A stretch of DNA of 40,787 bases from Temnopleurus reevesii (Eukaryota > Echinodermata > Echinoidea > Temnopleuroida > Temnopleuridae): assembly GCA_036244855.1 (NCBI GenBank), contig BQKZ01000022.1, positions 129,051 to 169,837 on the forward strand. The letters run 5' to 3'. Shown piece by piece: positions 20,615-31,400 of the stretch. The notes under the pieces were generated by a model. That model searched no databases. It worked only from the letters and a program-made list of their open reading frames with translations, and was not told the DNA's origin. Both the position numbers and the translations under genes were made by a program. The number at the start of each line of letters is the position of its first letter. The first letter of the stretch is position 1.

Positions 20615-22716
20615 TAGGCGGGTTTACTTATATATTCAAATCTATGTGCGTTTAACGTAGTTACGCGGTATTCCATAGGCCGATTGATAACAATTAGACT
20701 ACAATACTTGGAATCCAGGTTGCATACATCAAGTGTTGCTATGTCGGACAAGCCTCGGGCAAGCTTTCGGGTTGTCAAGAACAACCTTTGTGTTAGAGGT
20801 ATGCATAATATTTGCATCTATTAGTAAACCCGCCTATTCATTCATTTGCTGTCGTTTTGTTAGAATAAGAGGGTTTTAACGATCACCCGGTTAATCTTTG
20901 GGAGCAGGAATCATCAGCTTGATGCTAAACAAAATACAGGAATGAACTGAGAGGTATGCTTTTATTCCTACTAAGAAAGAAATAATATAAGTGAACGCTC
21001 AAAAACAAAAACTTATTAGATTAAATTTAATCGGTCGGCCCCATATAAAATAGATAGGTCTAAATGGTTTATTTCCCGTCCCCAAGTCAATTAAACGAAT
21101 TGCATCTGACACGCTATTTTGATTTTGTTACAAAAAATTTTACTTTTCATAATTACTAAAAGAAGCATTTGCAAATGTATCAGTTATGTCGAGAAAAAAA
21201 CGTTTGTATTTATAGCAATATGTGAACAAAATGATAGAAATCGACTGGACTTTAATTTTCAAAGACAGCCTTTAAATTGTCGCGTCAAATCGGATACATT
21301 ACAAATATGTAACAAACTGACCAATCTATTCACACGGTGATCTATTTACACGGAGCCCTAATCAACTGCACTCCACTATCCAAACTCTCTCTTGAAAACA
21401 TAAGAAAGATGTGTCTCAAGCGGTTTATATTCATTGGTCATCTCACAATCTTGATCAAGGGCACATTCCGTTGACCACCATTAATTGATTGTAATCTAAT
21501 TAGTGATATCTTACATATAATGAAATTCGTTGCGCAGTTTATTAACGAATAGGCGGGTTTAATTATATATTCAAATTTATGTGCTTTGCTTGCCACTGAA
21601 CGTATAGTTACGTGGTATTCCTTAAACCGTTTGATAACAATGAGACTACAATACTTGGAATCCAGGTTGCATACATAAAGTGTTGCTATGTCGGACAAGC
21701 CTCGGGCAAGCTTTCGGGTTGTCAAGAACAACCTTTGTGTTAGAGGTATGCATAATATTTGCATCTATTAGTAAACCCGCCTATTAATTCATTTGCTGTC
21801 GTTTTGTTAGAATAAGAGGGTTTTAACGATCACCCGGTTAATCTTTGGGAGCAGGAATCATCAGCTTGATGCTCAACAAAATACAGGAATGAACTGAGAG
21901 GTATGCTTTTATTCCTACTAAGAAAGAAATAATATAAGTGAACGCTCAAAAACAAAAACTTATTAGATTAAATTTAATCGGTCGGCCCCATATAAAATAG
22001 ATAGGTCTAAATGGTTTATTTCCCGTCCCCAAGTCAATTAAACGAATTGCATCTGACACGCTATTTTGATTTTGTTACAAAAAATTTTACTTTTCATAAT
22101 TACTAAAAGAAGCATTTGCAAATGTATCAGTTATGACGAGAAAAAATGTTTGTATTTATAGCAATATGTGAACAAAATGATAGAAATCGACTGGACTTTA
22201 ATTCCCAAAGACAGCCTTTAAATTGTCGCGTCAAATCGGATACATTACAAATATGTAACAAACTGACGAATCTATTCACACGGTGATCTATTTACACGGT
22301 GCCCTAATCAACTGCACTTCACTATCCAACTCTCTCTTGAAAACATAAGAAAGATGTGTCTCAAGCGGTTTCTATTCATTGGTCATCTGACAATCGTGAT
22401 AAAGGGCACATTCCGTTGACCACCATTAATTGATTGTAATCTAATTAGTGATATTTTACATATAATGAAATTCGTTGCGCAGTTTATTAACGAATAGGCG
22501 GGTTTACTTATATATTCAAATTTATGTGCGTTTAACGTAGTTACGCGGTATTCCATAGGCCGGTTGATAACAATAAGACTACAATACTTGGAATCTAGTT
22601 TGCATACATTACTTGTTGCTATGTCGGGCAAGCCTCGGGCAAGTTTTCGGGTTGTCAAGAACAACCTTTGTGTTAGAGGTATGCATAAAACTTGCATCTA
22701 TTAGTAAACCCGCCTA
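20615..22716. repeat. Tandem array: element-spacer-element-spacer-element
   Basis: Three elements (20615-20836, 21550-21783, 22495-22716) each begin TAGGCGGGTTTA and end TAAACCCGCCTA, an exact 12-bp inverted pair. The two spacers (713 and 711 bp) are near-identical. The marker word CCTCGGGC lies at 20753, 21700 and 22633, giving periods of 947 and 933 bp. Parallel open frames of 73-108 codons occur in the elements on the minus strand, but they show no known domain and reflect repetition rather than selection. The outer flanks are not repeated. Confidence 0.9.
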
Positions 22717-22854
22717 TTTAATAAGTAGTATAGTAAAGCAATAAAAATGTGTACGAGGGAAGCACGTTATGTCATCTTGATCAGTTGCAAATTTGTCTAG
22801 ATTTACTTGAAGAGTAGACACTAATGCTGAAGAGATTAAATATTAATCATTGCT

Positions 22855-23049
22855 GGCTGTAAGGACGTTGTATTGTCTCCAAGCTTCCCTCTGGGTTTTG
22901 TAATATTCTCAACAGGGAACGTAATGATGGGGACTATAAAACCGGTGGGGATATGCCTGGCTGACATAAGCAGGGACTTCGAAGCAACGTCAACCGATAT
23001 TGGAATCACACTCGGTGTGTTATCATGCGCAAGCAACATGCTAGGAAAT
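22855..23049 (+). pseudogene. Exon-like piece resembling SLC16 (monocarboxylate transporter) TM1-TM2
   Basis: The plus strand reads GTIKPVGICLADISRDFEAT inside a hydrophobic stretch. This resembles the SLC16 N-terminal pattern G-T-x-K-x-x-G-V followed by an amphipathic stretch, F and S/T-rich residues. The frame meets a stop at 23056 soon after a position where the family usually has G-P-L. No clear splice donor follows and the usual PDGGWGW start is not evident. It may be one exon of a gene whose other exons are unseen, or a relic. SLC16 proteins move monocarboxylates or related solutes across the plasma membrane. The matching C-terminal piece at 26178 supports the call. Confidence 0.45.
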
Positions 23050-23059
23050 AGACCATAAG

Positions 23060-25130
23060 AATTTTTGTAAAATAAATGAAAAAAAGAGATAAAGAAAAAG
23101 GATGCTCCAACATGTCCAAAAGCTAAAAACAACGTGGTGTATTAATAAAGGAAAATACAACAAAACAAGAAGGTAAAAATAAATCAATACAATTGCTTTG
23201 ATAATCATGAGATAATTGTATTGATTTCATTTTATTAACTTTTTCAATTTTATTAATTTATCCCCACTTGTCCAAGTCAGAATCTGATATCACTTTATCG
23301 TATGCCTTTCTAAGACAGCGGGGGTAATTTTTTTTAAAGATTCTGCCAATGGATTTTGTTGGCACACAAGCTTTGCCAGACGTCAAGGTGTACTGCCTTT
23401 TTGCTTTTGCTTTTGCTTGCCTTTCCTCGCCTCAAGACCTAGACTTAAGCACTCCACAGAATGCAAAATCATTGCTAATAAAATGTGTTTTGATGGTTCA
23501 CCTCAAAGATGCAAAATTGCACTCAAATGGTAGTCCTAGTTTTGTATTTCTTTGCACCTTTGGAAAGTTCAATATTGAATCTGTATTCCTTAGTGTGTAC
23601 TATTATACCATTGAGTAGCTCGACGATTATTTTAACTGGAGCAGTGTCTACGTTAATGATTTAAATGATTTTTGTGTTGAATATATAACAGTATAAATGA
23701 TTTTTAAATAGTTTTGTGATTGCACTACTTGGTATAACTGAAAACCTCTTCGAATGGCTACTACACCATGCAAATTCTAGTTTTCTTCAGTTTAAATAAT
23801 TATTGCCTTATCCCAACATGGATAAACACTGATTGACAATGCGTTTCCGAAATGCTGCATAAAGTTCACAGAAATGGTCAGGTATGCGTCTGAAAACAAC
23901 CCGGTACGGCTTTATAAGACAACTTAAGGTTCTCCCACTGCGCGCCTGATAATCTCAGGTACTAGTCTGAAAGGGATATCAATAATTTCTGCTACAGTTA
24001 CAGTTTTTTTATGGTTTCATATAGATAAAATTTTATTTGTCCTTACTGACTGTAGCTAGATAAACAAATGCATGACTTGATTTGATTAAAAATAGAATAG
24101 CGTGAGTTTCCTTAGTTCTGTTTTGTCAGGGTAAGTTATTTCTATTTTTTCAATTAAGATAGAGACTGCGTAATTCCACAAATTAAGTATTGGAAACAGT
24201 TTTAAATCAAAACACAGGATTATTTATGTGCTTCACCGACAGACACAAATTTGATAGTCGACATGGTCGAGTGCATTCACTAAAAAAGTTTAAAAAGATC
24301 ACTCAGGTTTTAATACATTGCCATTACAGAAAGATTTATAATAAGTAAAATGCAATCAATGATAATTAATTCAATGATATAAAGCAAAAACGAGAAGTAC
24401 ATAGCCTTTAATCAATGCAATATTTTCAGAGGAAATTTGAAATCCAATTGATGCCACCTTTGCACCCTCGAAAGAGAGAGAGAGAAAGAGGGAAAGAATT
24501 TAAGTTTAGAGGCGTTTATCATTCAGTCATGGATATCTACGCCTTCTTCGAATTCATTTATTCAGTTTAAGTTGATTCTCGATCTGAAAGAAACGTTACA
24601 TAATATTTCTAGACTTCGAGGCCTCGAGCCACAACATTATTTGATACCTGTGTACCGATAATTTGTTTTCTTCATGTCATTTTCGTATCATGCAGGACCC
24701 CTTACAGCTTACAGCTGAAGGTGGCTACCCTAGATAAACAAGAGGTATGTAATCATGTCGTTCAAGGTTCAAAATAAGCATTTAAATTATTCCTGAATAT
24801 ATAACCATAAAATCAAATCGAAATACTCGCAATCATTTAATATCAAAACACAATCAATATATGTTCAGATACTTTTTTCCTGGATTTAGGTATGTTGGCG
24901 GAACACACAGATGTCCTTGATGAAAACAAACGACTAACTATATAGCGGAGCCTACGGGTTGTTTCCTTGTATTTTCTCGTTTCTCAATTCATTTTTGTAT
25001 CGGTGGTAGGGCTTTGCTGGGTATAATGACTGCCCGAGAGGGGGCGTTCTTTGGGAAGAAGGATATCGCCTTTCAAGCTTCATATCACATGTACGAGCCC
25101 TATCTGGTGAACTTTTAGTCAAAAGAGCAG
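23060..25130. other. Stretch between SLC16-like pieces
   Basis: About 2 kb without a clear gene. If the SLC16-like pieces belong to one gene, the middle helices should lie here, but I do not see them. An exon-sized segment bounded by consensus splice sites occurs at 24695-24744. A GA-rich run lies at about 24474-24490. Confidence 0.35.
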
Positions 25131-25136
25131 GAGAAT

Positions 25137-25567
25137 TAATAATAATAATGACAATAGTGATAAATAATTATAATAATAATAACAACAATAATGATAATAA
25201 TGATAATAATAATAGGCCAATTTATATAGCTCAATAACTCAGACTATTTTCTGCGCATGATACTAGGTACTGTATTATTACCCTGGCTGTAACTGCAGAG
25301 CAAGCCGACTAGTCAGGTGCTCAAGCATTCCAAGAATTTGACACTGTGCTGCACTCAGATCAACCCATTTGATGATGGGTAACTGACAGCAATTTATTAC
25401 TGCCAGGTACCCATTTTTTACTTTTCCTGTCAGGTGCCCATTTTCACCTGGGTTGGGTGCAGCACAGTGTGAATGAATTTCTTTCTGAAGGAAATTAACG
25501 CCATAGATGAGGTTCGAACGCTGGCCTTGTGGTTGAAAGACGAAAGTCAGAACCACTACACCACGAC
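25137..25567 (-). mobile_element. tRNA-derived SINE with AAT-type tail
   Basis: On the minus strand the head (from about 25567) has box A (TGGTGTAGTGG) and box B (GTTCGAACC), followed by a body containing, on the plus strand, CACCTGGGTTGGGTG, and a 3' tail of AAT repeats (25137-25215) next to TTTATATAGCTC. Its head is repeated in tandem to the right (25515-25750). A related body lies at 37797-37980. Confidence 0.75.
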
Positions 25568-25750
25568 GCTTTCGAGTCTACCAGAATCTTAATCGAACGC
25601 TGGCCTTGTGGTTGAAAGACGAAAGTCAGAACCACTACACCACGACGCTTTCGAGTCTACCAGAATCTTAATCGAACGCTGGCCTTGTGGTTGAAAGACG
25701 AAAGTCAGAACCACTACACCACGACGCTTTCGAGTCTACCAGAATCTTAA
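25515..25750 (-). repeat. 79-bp tandem triplication of the SINE tRNA-like head
   Basis: CGAACGCTGGCCTTGTGG occurs at 25515, 25594 and 25673, an exact 79-bp period, and the three units are essentially identical. Each unit contains box A and most of box B of the SINE head plus about 22 bp of former flank (TTCGAGTCTACCAGAATCTT). Identity suggests a recent event or an assembly duplication. Confidence 0.9.
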
Positions 25751-26177
25751 AGGCATTGTCACACATTAAGATTTTTGTTATTTTGAAAAATGTCAAATCA
25801 ATCCACCTGACCTTTGCTTTCGCATTAAGGTTGATGGAAAACAGAAGAAGACTGCAAAAAGAAAAAAATACAAGCGCTATCAAGATATCTATGAATATTG
25901 AATAAATCTTTCACTGTCGCTTTATTACTGCACAATGTGCCCTAGTAAGTGATTTTAATTTTACCTTCTTAAGCACTAAACTTTGATATTGATGCCTTAT
26001 ATGTTCACAGCTCAGTTTATACTGTACACCATCAACTATTTAGATATCACTTAGAATCTGGAAATTGAGAAAGTTTTAAACGAAAACAATGTTTAAAGAC
26101 TTCTTTAATTTTTAGGAAATCGGTTATATCGTGTAAATGTGATTATTTTGTTTCTCTATTCTACAAATTTCTTCTAG

Positions 26178-26278
26178 GGACGCGTTTGCCACCTATGAAT
26201 CTGTCTTTATGATGCTAGTTGGCGTAGCGGGGGTCCTCTTCCTTTTGATGCACGTTTCCATAGCCATAAACCAAGGGG
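26178..26278 (+). pseudogene. SLC16-like last exon, interrupted by a MITE
   Basis: After a good acceptor (TTCTTCTAG) the plus strand reads DAFATYESVFMMLVGVAGVL and on through a hydrophobic helix, as in the last membrane segment of SLC16 proteins, ending AINQG. There the MITE at 26278-26588 begins and supplies a stop. After the MITE, a charged stretch (REFKQQE) and a stop can be read in a compatible frame, so the original exon probably spanned the insertion site. Together with the piece at 22855 it suggests an SLC16 gene that is partly lost or has exons I cannot see. Confidence 0.45.
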
Positions 26279-26588
26279 CCGGTATTCCGATAGCGAGGTT
26301 TAAGTTAACCCTGGTCTAAATCTGTGGTTTAAATATGGGCAGCCAAAATTGCCAAACCTTCATTCACAACGAATAATTGTTATGTTAACTGCTCTCTTTT
26401 CCCATGCTCTAATAATGAAGAATACTATTCAGGTTTTCATTCCGAGACAGTTTTAAATAATACGAGTACCATATGTGCTGGTAAATTAAACATCGAATGT
26501 TATAGATTCAAGCCTCTTTTGGCTTTCCATACTTAAACCACAGGTTTAGACCAGGGTTAACTTAAACCTTGCTATCGGAATACGGGCC
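26278..26588. mobile_element. MITE family F5 with ~60-bp inverted ends
   Basis: GGTATTCCGATAGCGAGGTT at the left is inverted on the right with one mismatch (AACCTTGCTATCGGAATAC). The arms continue through AAGTTAACCCTGGTCTAAA and TGTGGTTTAA. The middle is A+T-rich without coding content. It sits at the end of the SLC16-like exon. Confidence 0.85.
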
Positions 26589-27443
26589 AGGGAGTTTAAG
26601 CAACAGGAGTGAGAACAAAACACAAAAATGGAAATCAGCTTGTGTAATTGAACAGATCCACAATACAATTACTGGGCTTCGTAACTCCTTTGATCCCTAT
26701 CTCCGATCCCGCCTAATAATATTAGAGCGGGAAGAGACATCAAACAACTTTTTAAATTTATGATGCGCAGTACATTTCAGGGATTTCCAAACTTATGCGG
26801 TAGATGTGCAGTTGTTTTTATCGCGACCAAGAAAATATTTTCACATTTTCGTGTCATCTCAATAAGAAATCTTAAAGATATAGCTAAAAATTTCGAAAAT
26901 ACCAACTTATTTTCGACTTGATTTTTCTCATTTCTACACGATTCCACATGTTGTACGCTTCATATTGCTCTTTGCAGATGTCATTCTGTCAGATTGATAT
27001 TCGCGGGTAACTGCGAGCAAGTGCAGGCAAATAAGAAATCATAATTTTAATTTTTAGTTTAGGGGGCACTAAGTACGTTCGCTTGCACCCAACTACTGTG
27101 AAAATATAACTTGCATGATCATGATTAGGTCAGCGAAAACTTTGTACGATTCAATTAGCATCACAATTAAACATTCAACATTGTTCATGTTACGGTGTTA
27201 AGCACCAGAGCTATTTCTTTGTTTTCCAATCTGAGTAAATATTTTGTTTAGGGTGCACATTTGTCATGTTTCTGATGGTTTCACCTGTGCGGAATCACAG
27301 TGTAACTTCTGAAGATAAATGAGCGAACTTTCTCCTTGTGATTACCTCCATGAAGAAACTATCGCGCATCGCTGCAATAATTTCTGTCTTCTGAAGACCA
27401 TCGCGGTCATAGTTCAACGTCCAGGCAGCGACGAATGCCAAAA
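26589..27443. other. Non-coding stretch
   Basis: No gene, RNA or repeat is recognised beyond the short tail of the SLC16-like exon at the left end. Confidence 0.4.
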
Positions 27444-27530
27444 TATGGAGGAAAGACGATTGCCTGACGACAACGTGTAGGGTACCCCCAAGACTCTATC
27501 CTCGATCCATTTCTGTTCTTAGGCTTTGTC
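27444..27530 (+). pseudogene. Reverse-transcriptase motif relic
   Basis: Around 27480-27525 the DNA encodes GVPQDSILDPFLF once a single extra C in a C run is allowed for. This matches the conserved S-G-V-P-Q-G-S-I-L-G-P-L-L-F motif of non-LTR reverse transcriptases, with both variable Gly changed to Asp. The catalytic motif is not seen nearby. It is a frameshifted remnant. Confidence 0.5.
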
Positions 27531-27923
27531 AAAGATTTGTGTTATATTGCACAAAAACCCCAATGTTTGCAGCTGTATTCTTATCTAATATGTAACTTTC
27601 ATCGATAAGTACATGTATATTGAATGTAGATTCTTATTAGATAATGTGATTGAAATACAAAGAAAATAAAACAAAATGATGCACACAATTTTATCATAAT
27701 TTTTTGTTGTTGAGAACAATAAGAATCTGAAACTTCCGGTTTCATAGTAGCAGCCTTAACGTGCTTACATTGCTGCATTACTTTGCCGCTTTCTCAGCGT
27801 CCGATGTGCTCCGGAAATCAGCCCCATCTGCCCTAACCATCATCGTCTCTCCAGGCTCTGCACGGGGCCTTGATTTTTCTAATAATGGCAGCTATTTCAA
27901 TAAAAAAAAAAGGCGTCACCGGG

Positions 27924-28326
27924 NNNNNNNNNNNNNNNNNNNNNNNNNNNNNNNNNNNNNNNNNNNNNNNNNNNNNNNNNNNNNNNNNNNNNNNNNNNNN
28001 NNNNNNNNNNNNNNNNNNNNNNNNNNNNNNNNNNNNNNNNNNNNNNNNNNNNNNNNNNNNNNNNNNNNNNNNNNNNNNNNNNNNNNNNNNNNNNNNNNNN
28101 NNNNNNNNNNNNNNNNNNNNNNNNNNNNNNNNNNNNNNNNNNNNNNNNNNNNNNNNNNNNNNNNNNNNNNNNNNNNNNNNNNNNNNNNNNNNNNNNNNNN
28201 NNNNNNNNNNNNNNNNNNNNNNNNNNNNNNNNNNNNNNNNNNNNNNNNNNNNNNNNNNNNNNNNNNNNNNNNNNNNNNNNNNNNNNNNNNNNNNNNNNNN
28301 NNNNNNNNNNNNNNNNNNNNNNNNNN
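27924..28326. other. Assembly gap, 403 unresolved bases
   Basis: A run of N followed almost at once by a G homopolymer of about 24-25 bases (28336-28360). Both warn that the local order may be unreliable, including the scrambled GPCR fragment just to the right. Confidence 0.95.
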
Positions 28327-28432
28327 GAGTGTTGGTGGGGGGGGGGGGGGGGGGGGGGGGTCAAATGGGCGACATATTCTCAGTATCAGTGTTGTTGTAT
28401 TCATAATACCTTAGATTACATAATATCTGTTG

Positions 28433-28860
28433 CTAGATGGCGGGTATGACACATACGAAGAACAACACGATGATGATTAGCATGTTCAGGGTGATCTTAG
28501 ACTCGAGTTTGCGTTGGTGATGTTTAAACTCTGCATTCCATCTGAAAGAGAAGCTGGCGACTGCCCTGAACAGGTAGTGTTGCTTATCCAGCAGTCTCGC
28601 TTGCAACATTGAGTTTGTTAGTTGAATTTTCACGGACCTATTTCTTCCCATGAGATATCGAGCCCACGGAGAAGAATCCTTAATCTGGGCAATTCGGCGA
28701 GTCAGGATGCATTTTAAGACGAGTCTGAACACCGGGTGTTTCCAGGTGTAGACCAGCGGGTTGAGACAGCTGTTAAAGGCAATGCCAGCCGCAAAAGCAG
28801 CACTAGACCTTATCGTGAAATACGCCAGATAAAATGGGTATCTGCAACGTATGTCAATGG
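28433..28860 (-). pseudogene. Scrambled GPCR fragment: TM7/tail piece followed by loop3/TM6 piece
   Basis: Reading the minus strand, first comes a TM7 piece (FNSCLNPLVYTWKHPVF) with a family tail (LTRRIAQIKDSSPWAR), then a linker, then a loop 3/TM6 piece (HHQRKLESKITLNMLIII) ending FVCVIPAI and a stop at about 28433-28435. In an intact receptor TM6 precedes TM7, so the order is permuted. The TM6 DNA is close to that of the neighbouring gene (about 9 in 10 bases by eye), while the TM7 DNA is clearly more diverged, so the parts come from different paralogues or ages. The fragment abuts the stop codon of the intact gene. It cannot form a receptor. Confidence 0.85.
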
Positions 28861-29877
28861 TCAGTTTTTTCCCACAAAAGATCGAGCCCACTTTGTAGGC
28901 TCCTTAATTTCTGACAAACGCCGAGTAAGGATGCATTTGAAGACGTGTCTGAACACCGGGTGCTTCCAAGCATAGACTAGTGGATTCAGGCAACTGTTGA
29001 ATGTGAAGATGGCCATGATAATAGGAACATCGCCGTCGTTGTCCTCAATGAACAAGCTTACCATGGCGGGTATGACACATACGAAGAAAAGTACGATGAT
29101 GATTAGCATGTTCACGGTGATCTTAGACTCAAGTTTACGCTGGTGATGCTCGAACTCTGCGTCGCGCATCTTCGGTTGTTCAACAGATTCATGTGGTTGC
29201 AAGTCTGCAGGACCACCTTGTACATCTTTAACAGTTCTATTTGATTCAACTCGCCGCATGTGAATCCTGACGTGGTGATAGATTTTGATATAACATACCG
29301 TTATTACGACCAGATTCGCCAAGAGCCACGTACCGCCTGTGAATGTGTAGGAAAACGTTTGCCCGTGAGTACAAACACCGCTGTGATAACCGAAATCCGC
29401 ATCTCCTGTTATCACAAACGTGTTAACAAAAATGATAACGGCACCCCAGACAACGCATATCATGATGCAGATATTCCTCTTTGTATACAATCGATCATAG
29501 TCTATCCGAAGCTTTGTAATCAAGAAAAATCGGTTGTACGCGATCAAAGACAAACATGAGACGCTCATTGTGACCACCATCCCAAGCAGGATGGCAATGA
29601 AGGCGCACACCCTGTCAAGGGCCACTGATCGGGTAATCCCCAGGAGAAATATACACTGGAAGATTGAGACAAGGCATGTGAGGAGGTCGGTGATTGCTAG
29701 AAAGACCACGAATGCGTTCGTCGACGTCAAGAGCTGTCGAGATAGACCGACAGCAATGATCACCAGAATGTTGCCAGGGATTCCGAACAGAGCCGACGTT
29801 GCCAGAAGACATGCAGTAATGGCTTTCTGAACACGACTATCAGATACGTCTACGGTTTCTGTAGTTTCTGAAGACAT
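28861..29877 (-). CDS. Rhodopsin-type GPCR, intact and intronless
   Basis: A 338-residue frame from ATG 29877 (MSSETTETVD) to the TGA at 28861. Asn36 in TM1, Asp64 in TM2, Cys91 and Cys169 as the likely disulphide pair, NRF at 115-117 instead of DRY, Trp144 in TM4, TM6 with FVCVIPA lacking the usual CWxP, and NPLVY at 298-302. The tail LTRRLSEIKEPTKWARSF is shared with the receptor at 1-1014 and the remnant at 5028. Loop 3 (about 203-252) is long and charged. It has no N-glycosylation sequon in the N-terminal tail, unlike its relatives. It lies 18 kb from the other receptors but on the same strand. Predicted plasma-membrane receptor; ligand unknown. Confidence 0.92.
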   Translation of the reverse strand: MSSETTETVDVSDSRVQKAITACLLATSALFGIPGNILVIIAVGLSRQLLTSTNAFVVFLAITDLLTCLVSIFQCIFLLGITRSVALDRVCAFIAILLGMVVTMSVSCLSLIAYNRFFLITKLRIDYDRLYTKRNICIMICVVWGAVIIFVNTFVITGDADFGYHSGVCTHGQTFSYTFTGGTWLLANLVVITVCYIKIYHHVRIHMRRVESNRTVKDVQGGPADLQPHESVEQPKMRDAEFEHHQRKLESKITVNMLIIIVLFFVCVIPAMVSLFIEDNDGDVPIIMAIFTFNSCLNPLVYAWKHPVFRHVFKCILTRRLSEIKEPTKWARSFVGKN

Positions 29878-29949
29878 CGTCCTACAAAGTTGAGTATTAA
29901 CACTATATCACATAGATACTACTGTTGATTTATGCCAAACAGATCATTA

Positions 29950-30065
29950 TGTTTTCCTCGCAAAATTCGGTTGAACGCAGATTCAGTGTTCCTTTGTAAT
30001 GCTATTGAAATCGGGACCGGCTTGGGGTTGTAATGTCCGCGCAGATCAGTACATGACGTACAGAT
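29950..30065 (+). mobile_element. MITE family F1, single-arm copy upstream of GPCR
   Basis: Aligns with the left arm at 5970-6085 (TTGAACGCAGATTCAG, CTTTGTAATGCTAT, TGTCCGCGCAG). It lies about 75-190 bp upstream of the receptor start codon at 29877, so it could include or influence its promoter. Confidence 0.65.
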
Positions 30066-31209
30066 CTATTGTCCCGTGACACGCTCAATTCTTTGACAAT
30101 GTTTCTAATTCTGTTATCAGTGTGTTTAAATTTTCCTGTGTTGTCTTTGAATGTACACGGATACCTTGCAATGGATGATTCCGTTGTCTTGCTCATAGTG
30201 TTTTTAAATATAGAAATATAAACTCTCATTTTACCCCAAAAGGAGGTAGAGGAATGTATTTATCTCATCCTTTCCTAAGCAATATCCATAGACACTATAC
30301 CACCATTTATCAAACAAAAACAAATAATTTCTCGAAAAGTGTGAGCTTGCGAAGAACGTCGTTTCAATAATACTACCTTGATACTCAGATCACTCGAAAG
30401 TGAAAAACAATATAGCGAGGTATACGTTGAGTAAAATTGGCACTACAGAGTGAGTCAGAAAACAAAATATCACATGATTATGAAGATGTATTGCTTGGTG
30501 CATAATTTGGGATAATTGCACGCATGACTGAACAACAATCACCAAATGGTGCAAAATCCAATCTCCGACAACTACACGTACACTAAAAGAATTTCAAAGG
30601 CAAGATAAACGTTCATTAATTCATTCGTCGTATTCGTAGGGGTAATCTAATAGTCAATTTGTCCCCCAACCCCACCTTAAAAACAAAAGCAAATCACATG
30701 GGGGGGGGGGGGGGTTGTTACAGTTGAAATTCATTTCGATATTTTTTTATCTTGTTTTCCTTCAAACAATGTATCTTTGAAAAAGATGGGACATTTTTCT
30801 TTCCTTACTCTATATATTGCTAGGCAACTACAAGTAACATTTATAGGAAAATGACAACTTGATGACAGCCGATCATAAAAGCAAGGGCGTACGAATCACA
30901 TGTCAAGTCTACATTATTCAATGTCCATAGTCCCTTGAGGCAGATTTTAAAAAGTATTACAAATGCAATTCTAATGCACCCGAATAAGACTTGCCATGAC
31001 AGTACAATAGAATATGGGAGTCGTGCGCGCATTTTGCCGGGTGCGTGTTTTAAAATTATTATCATGTTCAATGTATCAATCAAATGCTGACGAGTAATTA
31101 AGAAAGAAATTATGACAGAGATGATGTTCGCTGGAAGATTATATTCTCACATCTATTTTTTTTTTAAATATATAAATGTATATTTCCTCGTATAATGTTT
31201 TGCCATCAA
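30066..31209. other. Non-coding stretch
   Basis: No gene is recognised. A G run of 14 bases lies at about 30701-30714. Confidence 0.4.
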
Positions 31210-31400
31210 ATTATTTCTCTTTAATAAATATTACTTGTATGAGAAAAACAGAAATGTGAGTCTGGGAATTATTACAAAATTACTTTCTGTCATCACCAAG
31301 GTTTTTTTTGCCATTGATGTATTTCTCTTTCATAAATGTTACTTGTCTGAGAAAGAAATGCGAAACTGGGAAACATTTCAAAATTACTTATTTTTATTAA
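31210..31400. repeat. Diverged two-copy direct repeat
   Basis: Segments near 31212-31285 and 31321-31393 align (ATTTCTCTTTAATAAAT versus ATTTCTCTTTCATAAATG, then ATTACTTGTATGAGAAA versus GTTACTTGTCTGAGAAA, and CAAAATTACTT). The period is about 109 bp. No coding content is recognised. Confidence 0.65.

Noticed and set aside
20596..22697. Three similar minus-strand open frames (73-108 codons) as a small gene family
   Set aside because: They are parallel frames inside a tandem DNA repeat with inverted ends. The spacers are just as conserved, and no domain, signal peptide or hydrophobic pattern is convincing.
23349..23618. 89-codon plus-strand open frame as an SLC16 middle exon
   Set aside because: It starts hydrophobic but has no family motif and no matching splice sites.
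25515..25750. CRISPR-like array
   Set aside because: The three 79-bp units are contiguous without unique spacers, carry tRNA-like promoter boxes, and the window is eukaryotic.
27761..28414. Open frames of 155-217 codons across 27.8-28.4 kb
   Set aside because: Most of their length is unresolved bases, and the rest is a G homopolymer giving poly-Gly or poly-Pro.
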